A DNA stretch of 12,548 bases. It comes from RGIG1995 sp045126815. GTDB lineage: Bacteria; Bacillota; Clostridia; Oscillospirales; CAG-272. The position numbers and the translations under genes are program-made. Positions within the stretch are counted from its first letter, which is position 1; every line of letters begins with the position of its first letter. The DNA is taken from assembly GCA_045126815.1 (NCBI GenBank), contig JBGVPD010000088.1, positions 1-12,548 of the forward strand. Direction: 5' to 3'. Below, piece by piece: positions 1 to 7,083 of this stretch. Under the pieces are notes generated by a model. That model saw nothing but the letters and a program-made list of their open reading frames with translations, was not told the DNA's origin and made no database searches.

Positions 1-62
1 CTTACTTACTTTTTATGTTACTTTCTTGCTGCGACAAGAAAGTAACCAAAGAAGTCGCCAAG

Positions 63-92
63 GGGGAGGAGGATTCCGATTTCCTCCTCCCC
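63..92 (+). repeat. Variable-stem hairpin of the left repeat
   Basis: An 11-bp perfect stem, GGGGAGGAGGA (63-73) with TCCTCCTCCCC (82-92), closes the loop TTCCGATT. The same slot in the right copy (12431-12464) has a different stem sequence that is also complementary, and a loop differing at one base. Confidence 0.8.
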
Positions 93-93
93 T

Positions 94-135
94 CGAGAAC
101 CCCCAAACCTCATTTCATTCGGTTCGGGGAACCCC
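94..135 (+). repeat. 42-bp palindromic unit inserted in the left repeat
   Basis: This is identical over 42 bp to 12018-12059. It carries the stem CCCCAAACC / GGTTCGGGG (one mismatch) around an 11-nt loop. It sits in a 48-bp segment (93-140) that is missing from the otherwise collinear right copy of the flanking element, where the hairpin directly abuts the GACC-starting stretch. A diverged relative lies at 6974-7020. Confidence 0.8.
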
Positions 136-278
136 GAACTGACCCCTCCTCTTAAAACGGTCTGTTTCACTGCATCCTATATTAACATAAGATTTCTTAT
201 CTGTTTAGGTCGGGTTATCTTCACACAAGACGAGAAATGTGCTGTCGGGGGATTGTCTTTTATTGTATGTTTTTATAA

Positions 279-300
279 ACGGAAATACATTGTCGGGGGA
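279..300 (+). repeat. Degenerate partial duplicate of the element's inner end
   Basis: The end TGTCGGGGGA recurs here preceded by ACGGAAATACAT, closely matching the inner end of the right copy (ACGGAAAATACACTGTCGGGGGA, read in the element's orientation, split by one base) and less closely the left copy's own end at 230-252. The rest of 256-372 is AT-rich, and I see nothing else in it. Confidence 0.5.
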
Positions 301-372
301 GTTTTTTTGATTGTGGAAGTTTTTTTGGCAAAAGTTAAATAAATCAATAGAATGAATTTAAGATTAATTAAG

Positions 373-401
373 TTGACATAACGTATGATTTGGTGTAAAA
401 T
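373..401 (+). promoter_or_regulatory. Sigma-A type promoter of thiI
   Basis: TTGACA at 373-378, a 17-bp spacer, then TAAAAT at 396-401. This is a near-consensus housekeeping promoter, with transcription expected to start about 408. The leader before the start codon would be only about 30 nt, too short for a riboswitch. Confidence 0.75.
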
Positions 402-437
402 GATTAGGTATATTACTAACGAAAAGGAATGAAGATT

Positions 438-1616
438 TTGAAGGAAATTCTTTTGCTTAAACAGGGTGAGCTCGTATTAAAGGGCTTAAACAGAAAATGG
501 TTTGAAGATCTTCTCGCAAAAAGACTGAAGGAATGTATAAAGCCTTACGGAAACTTTAAAGTAAGCGCAAGTCAATCAACAACTTACGTTGAACCTATGG
601 ACGATTTTGCCGATATCGACGGCGCTTTTGAGGCTTCAAAAAAGGTTTTTGGTTTCGTATCCGTAAGCCGTGCAGTCGTTTGCGAGAAAGATATTGACGA
701 TATAAAGAAAAAGGCGGCTGAATATTTGCCGCAATACCTTGAGGGAAAGACGTCTTTTAAGGCAGAGGCAAGACGTTCGGATAAGAAATTTCCGTTGACA
801 TCTCCCCAACTTTCAGCAGAGGTCGGCGGCGCTGTTCTTGAGGTTATGCCTAATTTGAAAGTTAAAATGGATAACCCCGATATAACTGTCAGAATTGAAC
901 TCAGAGAAACAAATGCATACGTTCACGCAGGATCAGTCAAGGGCGCAGGCGGTATGCCCGTCGGCTCAAACGGTAAGGCTATGCTCTTACTTTCGGGCGG
1001 TATTGACAGTCCCGTTGCCGGTTATATGATGGCAAAAAGAGGTCTCAACCTCGATGCCGTTCATTTTGAAAGCTTCCCTTATACGAGCGAAAGAGCAAAG
1101 GAAAAGGTTTTACAGCTCGCACGTCTTGTTTCGGAATATTCGGGTAACATCTACTGTCACGTTATTTCCTTAACACATATCCAAGAAGAGTTAAGAAGAT
1201 GCTGCGACGAAGAATATTTTACCCTCTTGCTTCGCCGTTTTATGATGCGCCTTGCAGAAAAGGTGGCAAACAGAAACAAGTGCCACGCGCTTATTACGGG
1301 CGAAAGCTTAGGTCAGGTTGCAAGTCAGACGTTAGCTGCGCTTAACGTTACCGATTCGGTTGTTTCAATGCCCGTTTTCAGACCTTGCATCGGTATGGAT
1401 AAGGAAGAAATTATAACTATTTCAAGAAAAATAAACACGTTTGAAACGTCTATTTTGCCGTATGAAGACTGTTGTACGGTATTTACCCCCAAACACCCCA
1501 AGACGAGACCTGAAATATCCCAGGTTCTTGAACAGGAAAAGAAAATAGATATAGAATCGCTTGAAAAAGAGGCTATGGAATCTCTTCAGACGGTTAAGAT
1601 CGAACCCGAAGCGTAA
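438..1616 (+). CDS. thiI: tRNA 4-thiouridine synthase ThiI (no rhodanese domain)
   Basis: ThiI adenylates U8 of tRNA and transfers persulfide sulfur to make 4-thiouridine; in some bacteria it also serves thiamine thiazole synthesis. Numbered from an in-frame ATG at 429, an N-terminal ferredoxin-like/THUMP region spans about 1-165, the PP-loop SGGIDSP lies at 189-195, TGESLGQVASQT at 290-301 and EDCCTVFTPKHPKTRP at 346-361, which holds the conserved acceptor-side cysteine. The protein ends near 395 residues and lacks the C-terminal rhodanese domain of E. coli ThiI (about 480 aa), as in Bacillus and many Clostridia. I chose TTG at 438: AAAGGA (423-428) abuts the ATG at 429 with no spacing but is 9 nt from this TTG, and the product then starts MKEILLLKQGE, the usual family start. 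The partner cysteine desulfurase, often adjacent, is not in this window. Confidence 0.95.
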   Translation: MKEILLLKQGELVLKGLNRKWFEDLLAKRLKECIKPYGNFKVSASQSTTYVEPMDDFADIDGAFEASKKVFGFVSVSRAVVCEKDIDDIKKKAAEYLPQYLEGKTSFKAEARRSDKKFPLTSPQLSAEVGGAVLEVMPNLKVKMDNPDITVRIELRETNAYVHAGSVKGAGGMPVGSNGKAMLLLSGGIDSPVAGYMMAKRGLNLDAVHFESFPYTSERAKEKVLQLARLVSEYSGNIYCHVISLTHIQEELRRCCDEEYFTLLLRRFMMRLAEKVANRNKCHALITGESLGQVASQTLAALNVTDSVVSMPVFRPCIGMDKEEIITISRKINTFETSILPYEDCCTVFTPKHPKTRPEISQVLEQEKKIDIESLEKEAMESLQTVKIEPEA

Positions 1617-1656
1617 AGAGTATTTTTACGATTGTATTTTAGGGTTATAATAAGAG

Positions 1657-1696
1657 AAAAAAGCCGATATTAAGCTAAGTCTTTATCGGCTTTTTT
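1657..1696 (+). terminator. Rho-independent terminator of thiI
   Basis: A perfect 13-bp inverted repeat, AAAAAAGCCGATA (1657-1669) with TATCGGCTTTTTT (1684-1696), has a 14-nt loop and a terminal T run. It lies 40 bp after the thiI stop. Confidence 0.9.
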
Positions 1697-1745
1697 ATAT
1701 AGCATTAATGATTTTGCTCTGATTATATTACTATATTGGGACAAA

Positions 1746-1891
1746 CAAAAAGCCTCCCTTGTGTAAAGGGAGGTGGCATTTTCGTTTAGAAAATGACGGA
1801 GGGATTGTAACAAAAATATTGTTACATCAAAAACAATCCCTCAGTCAAAAACAATGTTTTTGACAGCTCCCTTTACACAAGGGAGCCTTTG
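1746..1891. repeat. Head-to-head pair of Clostridia-type palindromic repeats
   Basis: Two arms (1746-1808 and the reverse complement of 1833-1891) carry the same unit in opposite orientation around the hairpin GTAACAA / TTGTTAC (1807-1825). Each unit has an end hairpin (CCTCCCTT-GTGTA-AAGGGAGG at 1753-1773; GCTCCCTT-TACAC-AAGGGAGC at 1866-1886), a middle hairpin (CATTTTC / GAAAATG at 1777-1795; GTCAAAAAC / GTTTTTGAC at 1844-1864), and GAGGGATTGT. The middle hairpins differ in sequence yet both pair. On the minus strand the left end hairpin is followed by a T run, so it could terminate transcripts from the DUF6062 gene. A third, single unit is at 11911-11964. This element and the thiI terminator account for the 1617-1947 gap. 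Confidence 0.85.
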
Positions 1892-1947
1892 TATATGTTT
1901 GTTTATTCGCCTATTATTCCGTAATTAAAATGCGATTTCTCTCGTAA

Positions 1948-2628
1948 TTATTCGGTTTCAGTAAGGCTTCCGGTGAGGAATTTAATTGCTCTCTCGGGCG
2001 CATCTTTTGCGTTGCCCCAAGGCTCTTTATCGTAACGGTAATCAAACTTTTTGCAGAACCAGCTTACGTCCGCGCTTAATTCTTCAAGATACGTTTGGTT
2101 AACCTTTGAAACGTCATGCTCGAAGTCGGCAAATTTTCTCTTATTAAGTTCACCCTTACCCGCCTGAATGAATTTGTGGTAGTGGTGCATACAGAAATAG
2201 CTCTGGTTTTTTACTTTTTCTTCAAATTTTCTGTCGCTGTCGTAAAGCCAAGCCGCCGTCTCAAACATTCTGTCAAGGTGGTAATCAATTCTTGAGCAGA
2301 CGTAGCAGCTGTCGTTGATCTTTTCGATCTTTTTCATAGAGTTAAACCCTTTTAACTCTTTGGAAACATGAGCCAGGTGGCTTTCAAGCATCAAGGTTAA
2401 CCCCAGTCTGTTTTTTCTCTTGAGCATCATCGAATAGTGCTTGTCGCAAAAGCCCATCTCGTTCGTTTTTATGCGTACGTCAGGCTCCATCATAGATGCT
2501 CCGAGGATAAGGTCAAGTTCGTTTTCCTGCAACACTCTGTACAGTTCGCAGAAAGGACAGCCCTTTGTCTTATCTTCCATACAAGCATCAAACGCTTCGT
2601 TTATAGGTATTGTATATATTTTTTCCAT
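1948..2628 (-). CDS. DUF6062 family protein, Cys-rich, unknown function
   Basis: I recognise this as a DUF6062 family protein by the N-terminal EKIYTIPINEAF, the segment MMEPDVRIKTNEMGFCDKHY and a C-terminal PWGNAKDAPERAIKFLTG. No biochemical role is known to me. In the 226-residue product, paired Cys/His motifs at CPFC (24-27), CDKH (61-64), CYVC (108-111) and CMHH (146-149) look like one or two metal sites, possibly zinc; this is inference. There is no signal peptide or membrane segment, so it is probably cytosolic. An ATG 10 codons upstream (2658) is rejected because it falls in the -10 box of the likely promoter; the ATG at 2628 has AAAGGGG upstream at good spacing. The gene is divergent from the DNA glycosylase gene, with 84 bp between starts. 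Confidence 0.85.
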   Translation of the reverse strand: MEKIYTIPINEAFDACMEDKTKGCPFCELYRVLQENELDLILGASMMEPDVRIKTNEMGFCDKHYSMMLKRKNRLGLTLMLESHLAHVSKELKGFNSMKKIEKINDSCYVCSRIDYHLDRMFETAAWLYDSDRKFEEKVKNQSYFCMHHYHKFIQAGKGELNKRKFADFEHDVSKVNQTYLEELSADVSWFCKKFDYRYDKEPWGNAKDAPERAIKFLTGSLTETE

Positions 2629-2657
2629 AAGTGTCCCCTTTAATGTTGTGTGATACA

Positions 2658-2686
2658 ATTATAGCATCTAAAATTAAAATAAACAA
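2658..2686 (-). promoter_or_regulatory. Promoter of the DUF6062 gene
   Basis: On the minus strand TTGTTT (2686-2681), a 17-bp spacer and a consensus TATAAT (2663-2658) predict a start near 2651, about 22 nt before the ATG at 2628. Confidence 0.65.
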
Positions 2687-2712
2687 TAGATTTTTTTGAA
2701 AAGGATTTATAA

Positions 2713-3558
2713 ATGTTTAGTGTAGTCGAAAAAGAAGGATATATTGAAGTTTGCAGTTTAGACCGCTTTTCAATTTTTAAAACGTTTGATTGCGGTCAGT
2801 GCTTCAGGTTTAGTCAAAAGGATAACTGTGTTGAGGGAATAGCCTACGGAAAGCTTATAAAACTTGAACAGACCGAGGACACAAAACTTAAAATATACGG
2901 AATAACCAAAAAGGAATACGAGGATTTGTGGTGTCACTATCTTTCGCTTGACTGTGATTATTTATCGGTTGACGAAGATATTATTAAAAGATTGAACAAT
3001 GATACAACGATCACCAAGGCTATGGAGTACGGGCGTGGGATAAGAATACTGCGCCAAGACGGATGGGAAGCATTATGTTCGTTTATTATTTCGCAGAACA
3101 ACAATATTCCGCGTATAAAGAAGATAATTGAGAATATGTCGAAAAGGTTTGGCGAAAAAATCGGCGATGACCTTTACGCATTCCCGACGGCAAAGGCTCT
3201 TTACGAGGCGGGAGAGGACAAGATTTTTGAACTTAAAACAGGTTTTAGGGCAAAATATATATACGATGCGGCGAAAAAAGTAGCAAATGGCGAAATCGAC
3301 CTGTCTTTAATTGATAAAATGCCTACAAAAGAGGCTTTGGAATATCTTATGCAGATAAAGGGCGTAGGACTAAAGGTAGCATCGTGCGCTTTGCTTTTTG
3401 GGTTTAATAAGACCGATGCATTCCCCGTTGACGTATGGGTAAAAAGAGTTCTTGAAAAATATTACCCAAACGGACTTGACCTTGATAATCTGGGCGACTA
3501 TGCCGGTATGATCCAGCAATATTTGTTCTACTATGAAAGATACAATAAAGATAATTAA
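2713..3558 (+). CDS. ogg: 8-oxoguanine DNA glycosylase/AP lyase (OGG1-type, HhH-GPD)
   Basis: This base-excision repair enzyme removes 8-oxoguanine opposite cytosine and nicks the resulting abasic site. The product is 281 residues. It has the OGG N-terminal motif FDCGQCFRF (25-33), the helical segment GWEALCSFIISQNNN (117-131), and the helix-hairpin-helix IKGVGLKVASC (215-225), which contains the Schiff-base lysine K221. AFPVDVWVKRVL (236-247) follows with the catalytic aspartate D240. The N-terminal TBP-like domain marks the OGG1 lineage rather than the shorter OGG2 or AGOG types. AAAAGGA sits 7 nt before the ATG. The gene is monocistronic, divergent from the DUF6062 gene and convergent with mnmE. 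Because the domain order and both catalytic residues are intact, function is likely conserved. Confidence 0.93.
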   Translation: MFSVVEKEGYIEVCSLDRFSIFKTFDCGQCFRFSQKDNCVEGIAYGKLIKLEQTEDTKLKIYGITKKEYEDLWCHYLSLDCDYLSVDEDIIKRLNNDTTITKAMEYGRGIRILRQDGWEALCSFIISQNNNIPRIKKIIENMSKRFGEKIGDDLYAFPTAKALYEAGEDKIFELKTGFRAKYIYDAAKKVANGEIDLSLIDKMPTKEALEYLMQIKGVGLKVASCALLFGFNKTDAFPVDVWVKRVLEKYYPNGLDLDNLGDYAGMIQQYLFYYERYNKDN

Positions 3559-3581
3559 AAAGCACCCCAAGGGGTGCTTTT
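3558..3581. terminator. Bidirectional terminator between ogg and mnmE
   Basis: AAAAGCACCCC (3558-3568) pairs with GGGGTGCTTTT (3571-3581). A T-rich tract follows on the plus strand, and TTTTTAATT on the minus strand. It fills nearly the whole 34-bp gap between the two convergent stops, so it likely ends both transcripts. Confidence 0.9.
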
Positions 3582-3592
3582 ATTTTTTTACA

Positions 3593-4966
3593 TTATTTTC
3601 CGACGCAGAATCTGCCGAATATGTTGTGTACAACGTCTTCGGTTACCTTTCTTCCGTCAACATTTCCAAGTTCAGACAGTGCAATTTCAAGCTCCATTCC
3701 CGCAATATCCTGTGTAAAGCCTGAATTTAACGCATCTATCGCACTTTCAAGGTGGTTTATTGAGTTACACACAGACGCAAACTGTCTTGCATTCGTTACC
3801 ACACACGCTGACGAATACTCTATCTCGCCGTCTATATATATTTTTTCAATAAGCTCTATAAGCTCGTCCTTGCCCTTTTCATTTTTTGCCGATACGTTGA
3901 TCACGTGTTTCGTTATATCTTCAAAATCTTTTGATTTTAACGTTTCTTGTATATCGCTCTTGTTTAATATAACGATGATAGTCTTTCCTTCAAGGGTTTT
4001 AAGCTGACTGATAACGTCTTCATCCTCTTTATCAAGCGAATTTGATCCGTCGAAAACAGCCAAAACAAGCTCGGCTTTTTCCATTTTCTCAATAGCTCTC
4101 TTAACGCCTATCTCCTCGACCTCGTCGTCGGAATTTCTTATACCTGCCGTATCGCATAATCTTAACAACACTTTTCCTGCCGACAGGGTTTCTTCAACGG
4201 TATCTCTCGTCGTTCCCGCAATAGGTGTTACGATAGCTCTTTCCTCGCCCAAAAGCATATTCAAAAGCGAAGATTTACCCGTATTGGGCTTTCCGACAAT
4301 AACCGTATTCAATCCCTCGCATACGGCTCTGCCCGTCTTGTACGTTTTCTTTAACTTTTCAAGTTCAGCTTTGATACTTTCGAGTTGTATTTTCATCTCA
4401 TTAACCGGTATGTCTGTCAGATCTTCGTCGGGATAGTCGATATATGCATATATACTGCTCACTATCGTCATAAGGTTGGAATAAACTTCTCCGATCTTTC
4501 TTGACAATCTACCGTCTGCCTGTGACGCTGCCAAAACCACCTTAGATTCACTTTGTGCATCGATAAGGTCAATAACCGACTCAGCCTGAGAAAGTCCCAT
4601 TTTGCCCGATAAAAAGGCTCTCTGGGTAAATTCTCCGGGACCTGCCGGTACAGCCCCCGCCAAAAATGTTGACTCAAGCACCATTTGCGACAGTAAAATA
4701 CCGCCGTGACAGTGTATTTCGGCAGAGTTTTCTCCCGTATAAGATTTGGGAGATTTAAAATAAACAGCCATACCTCTGTCAATTATTTTTCCGTCTTTGT
4801 AAATATCTCCGTATATAAGTGTATTGGGGGGATAGTCACTTAATTTCTTGTTGCCAAACGGCACGAATATTTTTGATACGATATCAATAGCCTCATCGCC
4901 CGATAAACGAACTACTGCAATTCCGCCCTTGCCAAACGGTGTTGATATTGCTGAAATGGTATTCAT
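3593..4966 (-). CDS. mnmE: tRNA uridine-5-carboxymethylaminomethyl GTPase MnmE
   Basis: MnmE works with MnmG to modify the wobble uridine (position 34) of several tRNAs, using GTP, methylene-tetrahydrofolate and FAD chemistry. The 457-residue length is normal. The N-terminal folate-binding domain begins with TISAISTPFGKGGIAVVRLSG, split here as TISAISTPFGKGG then IAVVRLSG (3-22). The embedded G domain has G1 GKPNTGKS (225-232), G2 TPIAGTTRDT (247-256), G3 DTAG (272-275), G4 NKSD (335-338) and G5 SAK (359-361). It ends in FGRFCVGK, with the conserved C-terminal cysteine C454. AAAGGA lies about 7 nt before the ATG. The stop of the upstream ABC exporter gene is 30 bp away, so the two are probably co-transcribed. 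mnmG, a frequent neighbour, is not in this window. Confidence 0.96.
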   Translation of the reverse strand: MNTISAISTPFGKGGIAVVRLSGDEAIDIVSKIFVPFGNKKLSDYPPNTLIYGDIYKDGKIIDRGMAVYFKSPKSYTGENSAEIHCHGGILLSQMVLESTFLAGAVPAGPGEFTQRAFLSGKMGLSQAESVIDLIDAQSESKVVLAASQADGRLSRKIGEVYSNLMTIVSSIYAYIDYPDEDLTDIPVNEMKIQLESIKAELEKLKKTYKTGRAVCEGLNTVIVGKPNTGKSSLLNMLLGEERAIVTPIAGTTRDTVEETLSAGKVLLRLCDTAGIRNSDDEVEEIGVKRAIEKMEKAELVLAVFDGSNSLDKEDEDVISQLKTLEGKTIIVILNKSDIQETLKSKDFEDITKHVINVSAKNEKGKDELIELIEKIYIDGEIEYSSACVVTNARQFASVCNSINHLESAIDALNSGFTQDIAGMELEIALSELGNVDGRKVTEDVVHNIFGRFCVGK

Positions 4967-4996
4967 ATAATATCCTTTCCTACGTTTTTGAAAGAA

Positions 4997-6715
4997 TTAT
5001 GCGTTCTGTCTGAACTGCAAACTGTAAAGGTCTGAATATATACCCTTTTGGTTTATAAGGGTGTTATGGTCACCCTGTTCTACTATTTCTCCGCCTGAAA
5101 TAACGGCGATCTCGTCGGCATTTTTTATAGTTGACAGTCTGTGTGCAACAACTATCGTCGTTCTGCCGTAACAAAGCTCGTCAAGCGCCTGTTGGATAAG
5201 TATTTCGGTCGTGTTGTCAAGTGCGCTCGTTGCCTCGTCAAGTATAAGAATGGGCGGGTTCTTTAAAAATACCCTCGCTATACAGAGTCTCTGTTTCTGT
5301 CCGCCCGAAAGTCTGACACCTCTTTCGCCTATAACGGTATCATATCCGTCTTCGAGCGACATTATATAATCGTGAATATTTGCTCTCTTTGCCGCCTCTA
5401 TTACCTCTTCTTCGGTAGCATCAAGACGTCCGTAGAGGATATTATCTCTCATACTTGCGTTAAATAAGTATATATCCTGCTGAACGATACCGATATTTCT
5501 TCTTAAAGATTCAAAAGTTATGTTCTTTATGTTTTTACCGTCAACAAGAATTTCCCCTTCCTCGATCTTATAGAAATTGGGGATAAGGTGGCAAATGGTA
5601 GTCTTTCCGCCGCCGCTGGGGCCGACTAAAGCAAAAGTCTTACCCTTTTCGATTTTTAAACTTACGTTTTTCAATACTTCCTTTTCGGTATCGTAACCGT
5701 AAGAAACGTTTTTGAATTCTATATGTCCTTCAAGTCTGTCTACGTCTAATGCGTCTGCCGATTGCTCTTCGGGAAGGGTATCAAGTATCTCGACAAATCT
5801 TTCAAAGCCCGTAACGCCGTTCTGGAACTGCTCCATAAATCTTATTAAAGTGTTAATAGGCCCTAAAAACAAGTTGATCGATACGACGAAAGCCGAATAG
5901 TCTGCAAAATTTATTGTACCGTTGTAAAGGAAAAGACCACCGGCAATAAGGATAGCCACGTTAAAAATGTCGGTTACGAACGTCGTCATGGAGTGGAATT
6001 CACCCATAGCCTTGTAAGCTGAACGTCTTGCCTCTTGGAATTGGGTATTACCCTCTTCGAATTTTTCCTTTTCTTTTTCTGCGTTGGTAAACGCCTTTGT
6101 TACACGTATACCCGATATACTGCTTTCAACCGATGCGTTTATAACGCCGACTGCCTTACGGCTGTCCATAAAAGCTTTTCTCATTTTCTTGCGCGTCTTG
6201 ATCGATACTACTATAAGCAGCGGAACGCATAAGAATATTATAAGAGAAAGCCAGAAATTAATAGAGATCAAGTAAGCAAAAGAAATTATAACGGATACCG
6301 AAGAAATTATAACGTTTTCGGGGCCGTGATGTGCAAGTTCGCTGACGTCGTTCAAGTCGCTCGTCATACGCGTCATAATTTTTCCCGTTTCGTTGTTGTC
6401 ATAATAAGAAAAAGGAAGCTTTTGCAGGTGAGAAAAAAGTTCGCTTCTCATTTGCGCCTGCATCTTAACACCCATGATGTGTCCTTGATACTGAATAAAA
6501 TAGTTAAGTCCCATTCTAACGGCATAAAGAACAAAAAGCGACGCGCCGAATAGAATGATAAGTCTGTATTTTTGATTTGGTATCAGATCATTAAGCATAG
6601 TTCTCGTTACCATAGGGTAAAGAATACCTACCAACGAAACAAGAAGTGACGCCAACATATCAAGTATAAAAATCTTTTTATGTGGTCTGTAATAACTTAT
6701 AAAACGTTTGATCAT
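4997..6715 (-). CDS. ABC transporter, half-size exporter (permease fused to ATPase)
   Basis: This is a 572-residue MsbA/LmrA-type exporter half, expected to work as a homodimer in the cytoplasmic membrane because no second half-transporter gene is adjacent. Hydrophobic segments appear near residues 15-40, 53-78, 135-160, 155-172, 248-265 and 272-292. The nucleotide-binding domain has Walker A GPSGGGKT (365-372), Q-loop VQQD (411-414), signature LSGGQ (469-473), Walker B ILILDEA (489-495) and the switch histidine in VVAHRLSTI (H525 or one residue either side). All catalytic residues are present, so each ATP site should be active. The substrate cannot be told from sequence; drugs, lipids or peptides are all possible. 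The start has AAGGAGAA 5 nt upstream. It is the first gene of a likely two-gene transcript with mnmE. Confidence 0.93.
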   Translation of the reverse strand: MIKRFISYYRPHKKIFILDMLASLLVSLVGILYPMVTRTMLNDLIPNQKYRLIILFGASLFVLYAVRMGLNYFIQYQGHIMGVKMQAQMRSELFSHLQKLPFSYYDNNETGKIMTRMTSDLNDVSELAHHGPENVIISSVSVIISFAYLISINFWLSLIIFLCVPLLIVVSIKTRKKMRKAFMDSRKAVGVINASVESSISGIRVTKAFTNAEKEKEKFEEGNTQFQEARRSAYKAMGEFHSMTTFVTDIFNVAILIAGGLFLYNGTINFADYSAFVVSINLFLGPINTLIRFMEQFQNGVTGFERFVEILDTLPEEQSADALDVDRLEGHIEFKNVSYGYDTEKEVLKNVSLKIEKGKTFALVGPSGGGKTTICHLIPNFYKIEEGEILVDGKNIKNITFESLRRNIGIVQQDIYLFNASMRDNILYGRLDATEEEVIEAAKRANIHDYIMSLEDGYDTVIGERGVRLSGGQKQRLCIARVFLKNPPILILDEATSALDNTTEILIQQALDELCYGRTTIVVAHRLSTIKNADEIAVISGGEIVEQGDHNTLINQKGIYSDLYSLQFRQNA

Positions 6716-6744
6716 AACAATTCTCCTTATAACAACAAAATAAT

Positions 6745-6774
6745 TGTATAAAAATATTGTGAATTGTGTGTGAA
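6745..6774 (-). promoter_or_regulatory. Candidate promoter of the ABC exporter-mnmE unit
   Basis: On the minus strand TTCACA (6774-6769), an 18-bp spacer and TATACA (6750-6745) give a leader of about 22 nt. The match is moderate and the region is AT-rich, so alternatives exist. Just upstream, a perfect A/T-only inverted repeat, ATAAAAATAT / ATATTTTTAT (6782-6806), could be an operator or chance. Confidence 0.4.
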
Positions 6775-6864
6775 CAAGGGCATAAAAATATAAATCATAT
6801 TTTTATAGCGATATAGTAATAATATACGGGTTTCACCAACGTTATTAAATTTAGAAATACTTCA

Positions 6865-7040
6865 CCTCCTAACTGGTAGGGGAGGGGCTTGCTCCTCCCG
6901 TGTTTCATACGATTTTCGCCAATAATATTGTCTTAAAAATCACTTTCCCTCCTAACTCGTAGGGGGCGACGCACACGAGAACCCCTAAACCTTACTTCGT
7001 GCGGTTTGGGGGTTCTCGTGTAGGGGTTCCCTACGAGTTA
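6865..7040. repeat. Repeat cluster with nested inverted repeats
   Basis: The 18-mer at 6865-6882 (CCTCCTAACTGGTAGGGG) recurs at 6948-6965 with one change. The second copy opens a nested palindrome: outer arms TAACTCGTAGGG (6953-6964) and CCCTACGAGTTA (7029-7040), inner arms of 18 bp (6974-6991 and 7003-7020, one G-T mismatch) around an 11-nt loop. The inner hairpin is a diverged relative of the 42-bp unit at 94-135. Together with the candidate promoter and the nagA terminator it accounts for the 6716-7083 gap; 6885-6946 between the copies shows only a short GGGAGG / CCTCCC hairpin. Confidence 0.75.
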
Positions 7041-7046
7041 AGATAT

Positions 7047-7081
7047 AAAAAAAGAGTTTTCAAAAAATGAAAACCCTTTTT
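7047..7081 (-). terminator. Terminator of the amino-sugar operon
   Basis: On the minus strand AAAAAGGGTTTTCA pairs with TGAAAACTCTTTTT (one mismatch) and is followed by T residues. It begins 3 bp after the nagA stop. Confidence 0.8.
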
Positions 7082-7083
7082 GT

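Larger units (their letters stand above)
1..255 (+). repeat. Left copy of a structured intergenic repeat (inverted partner at 12316-12524)
   Basis: Seen directly: 1-60 is the exact reverse complement of 12465-12524, and 163-255 matches the reverse complement of 12316-12408 at 82 of 93 positions without gaps. Parts in order: a perfect 12-bp hairpin GTTACTTTCTTG / CAAGAAAGTAAC with loop CTGCGA (17-46); a short conserved spacer; a GC-rich hairpin (63-92); a 48-bp insert (93-140) absent from the partner; a weakly conserved 22-bp stretch (141-162, 15/22); and the conserved 93-bp block ending TGTCGGGGGATTG. The element may continue beyond the left edge. It has no credible ORF. The terminal hairpin resembles a repeat I recall from many bacterial genomes, often mistranslated as small proteins; no function is known to me. 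Confidence 0.85.

Noticed and set aside
256..428. Riboswitch upstream of thiI (for example thiamine pyrophosphate)
   Set aside because: The promoter at 373-401 leaves a leader of only about 30 nt, and no TPP-box-like sequence is visible.
1746..1891. CRISPR array
   Set aside because: Only two inverted units are present, with no regularly spaced direct repeats or spacers.
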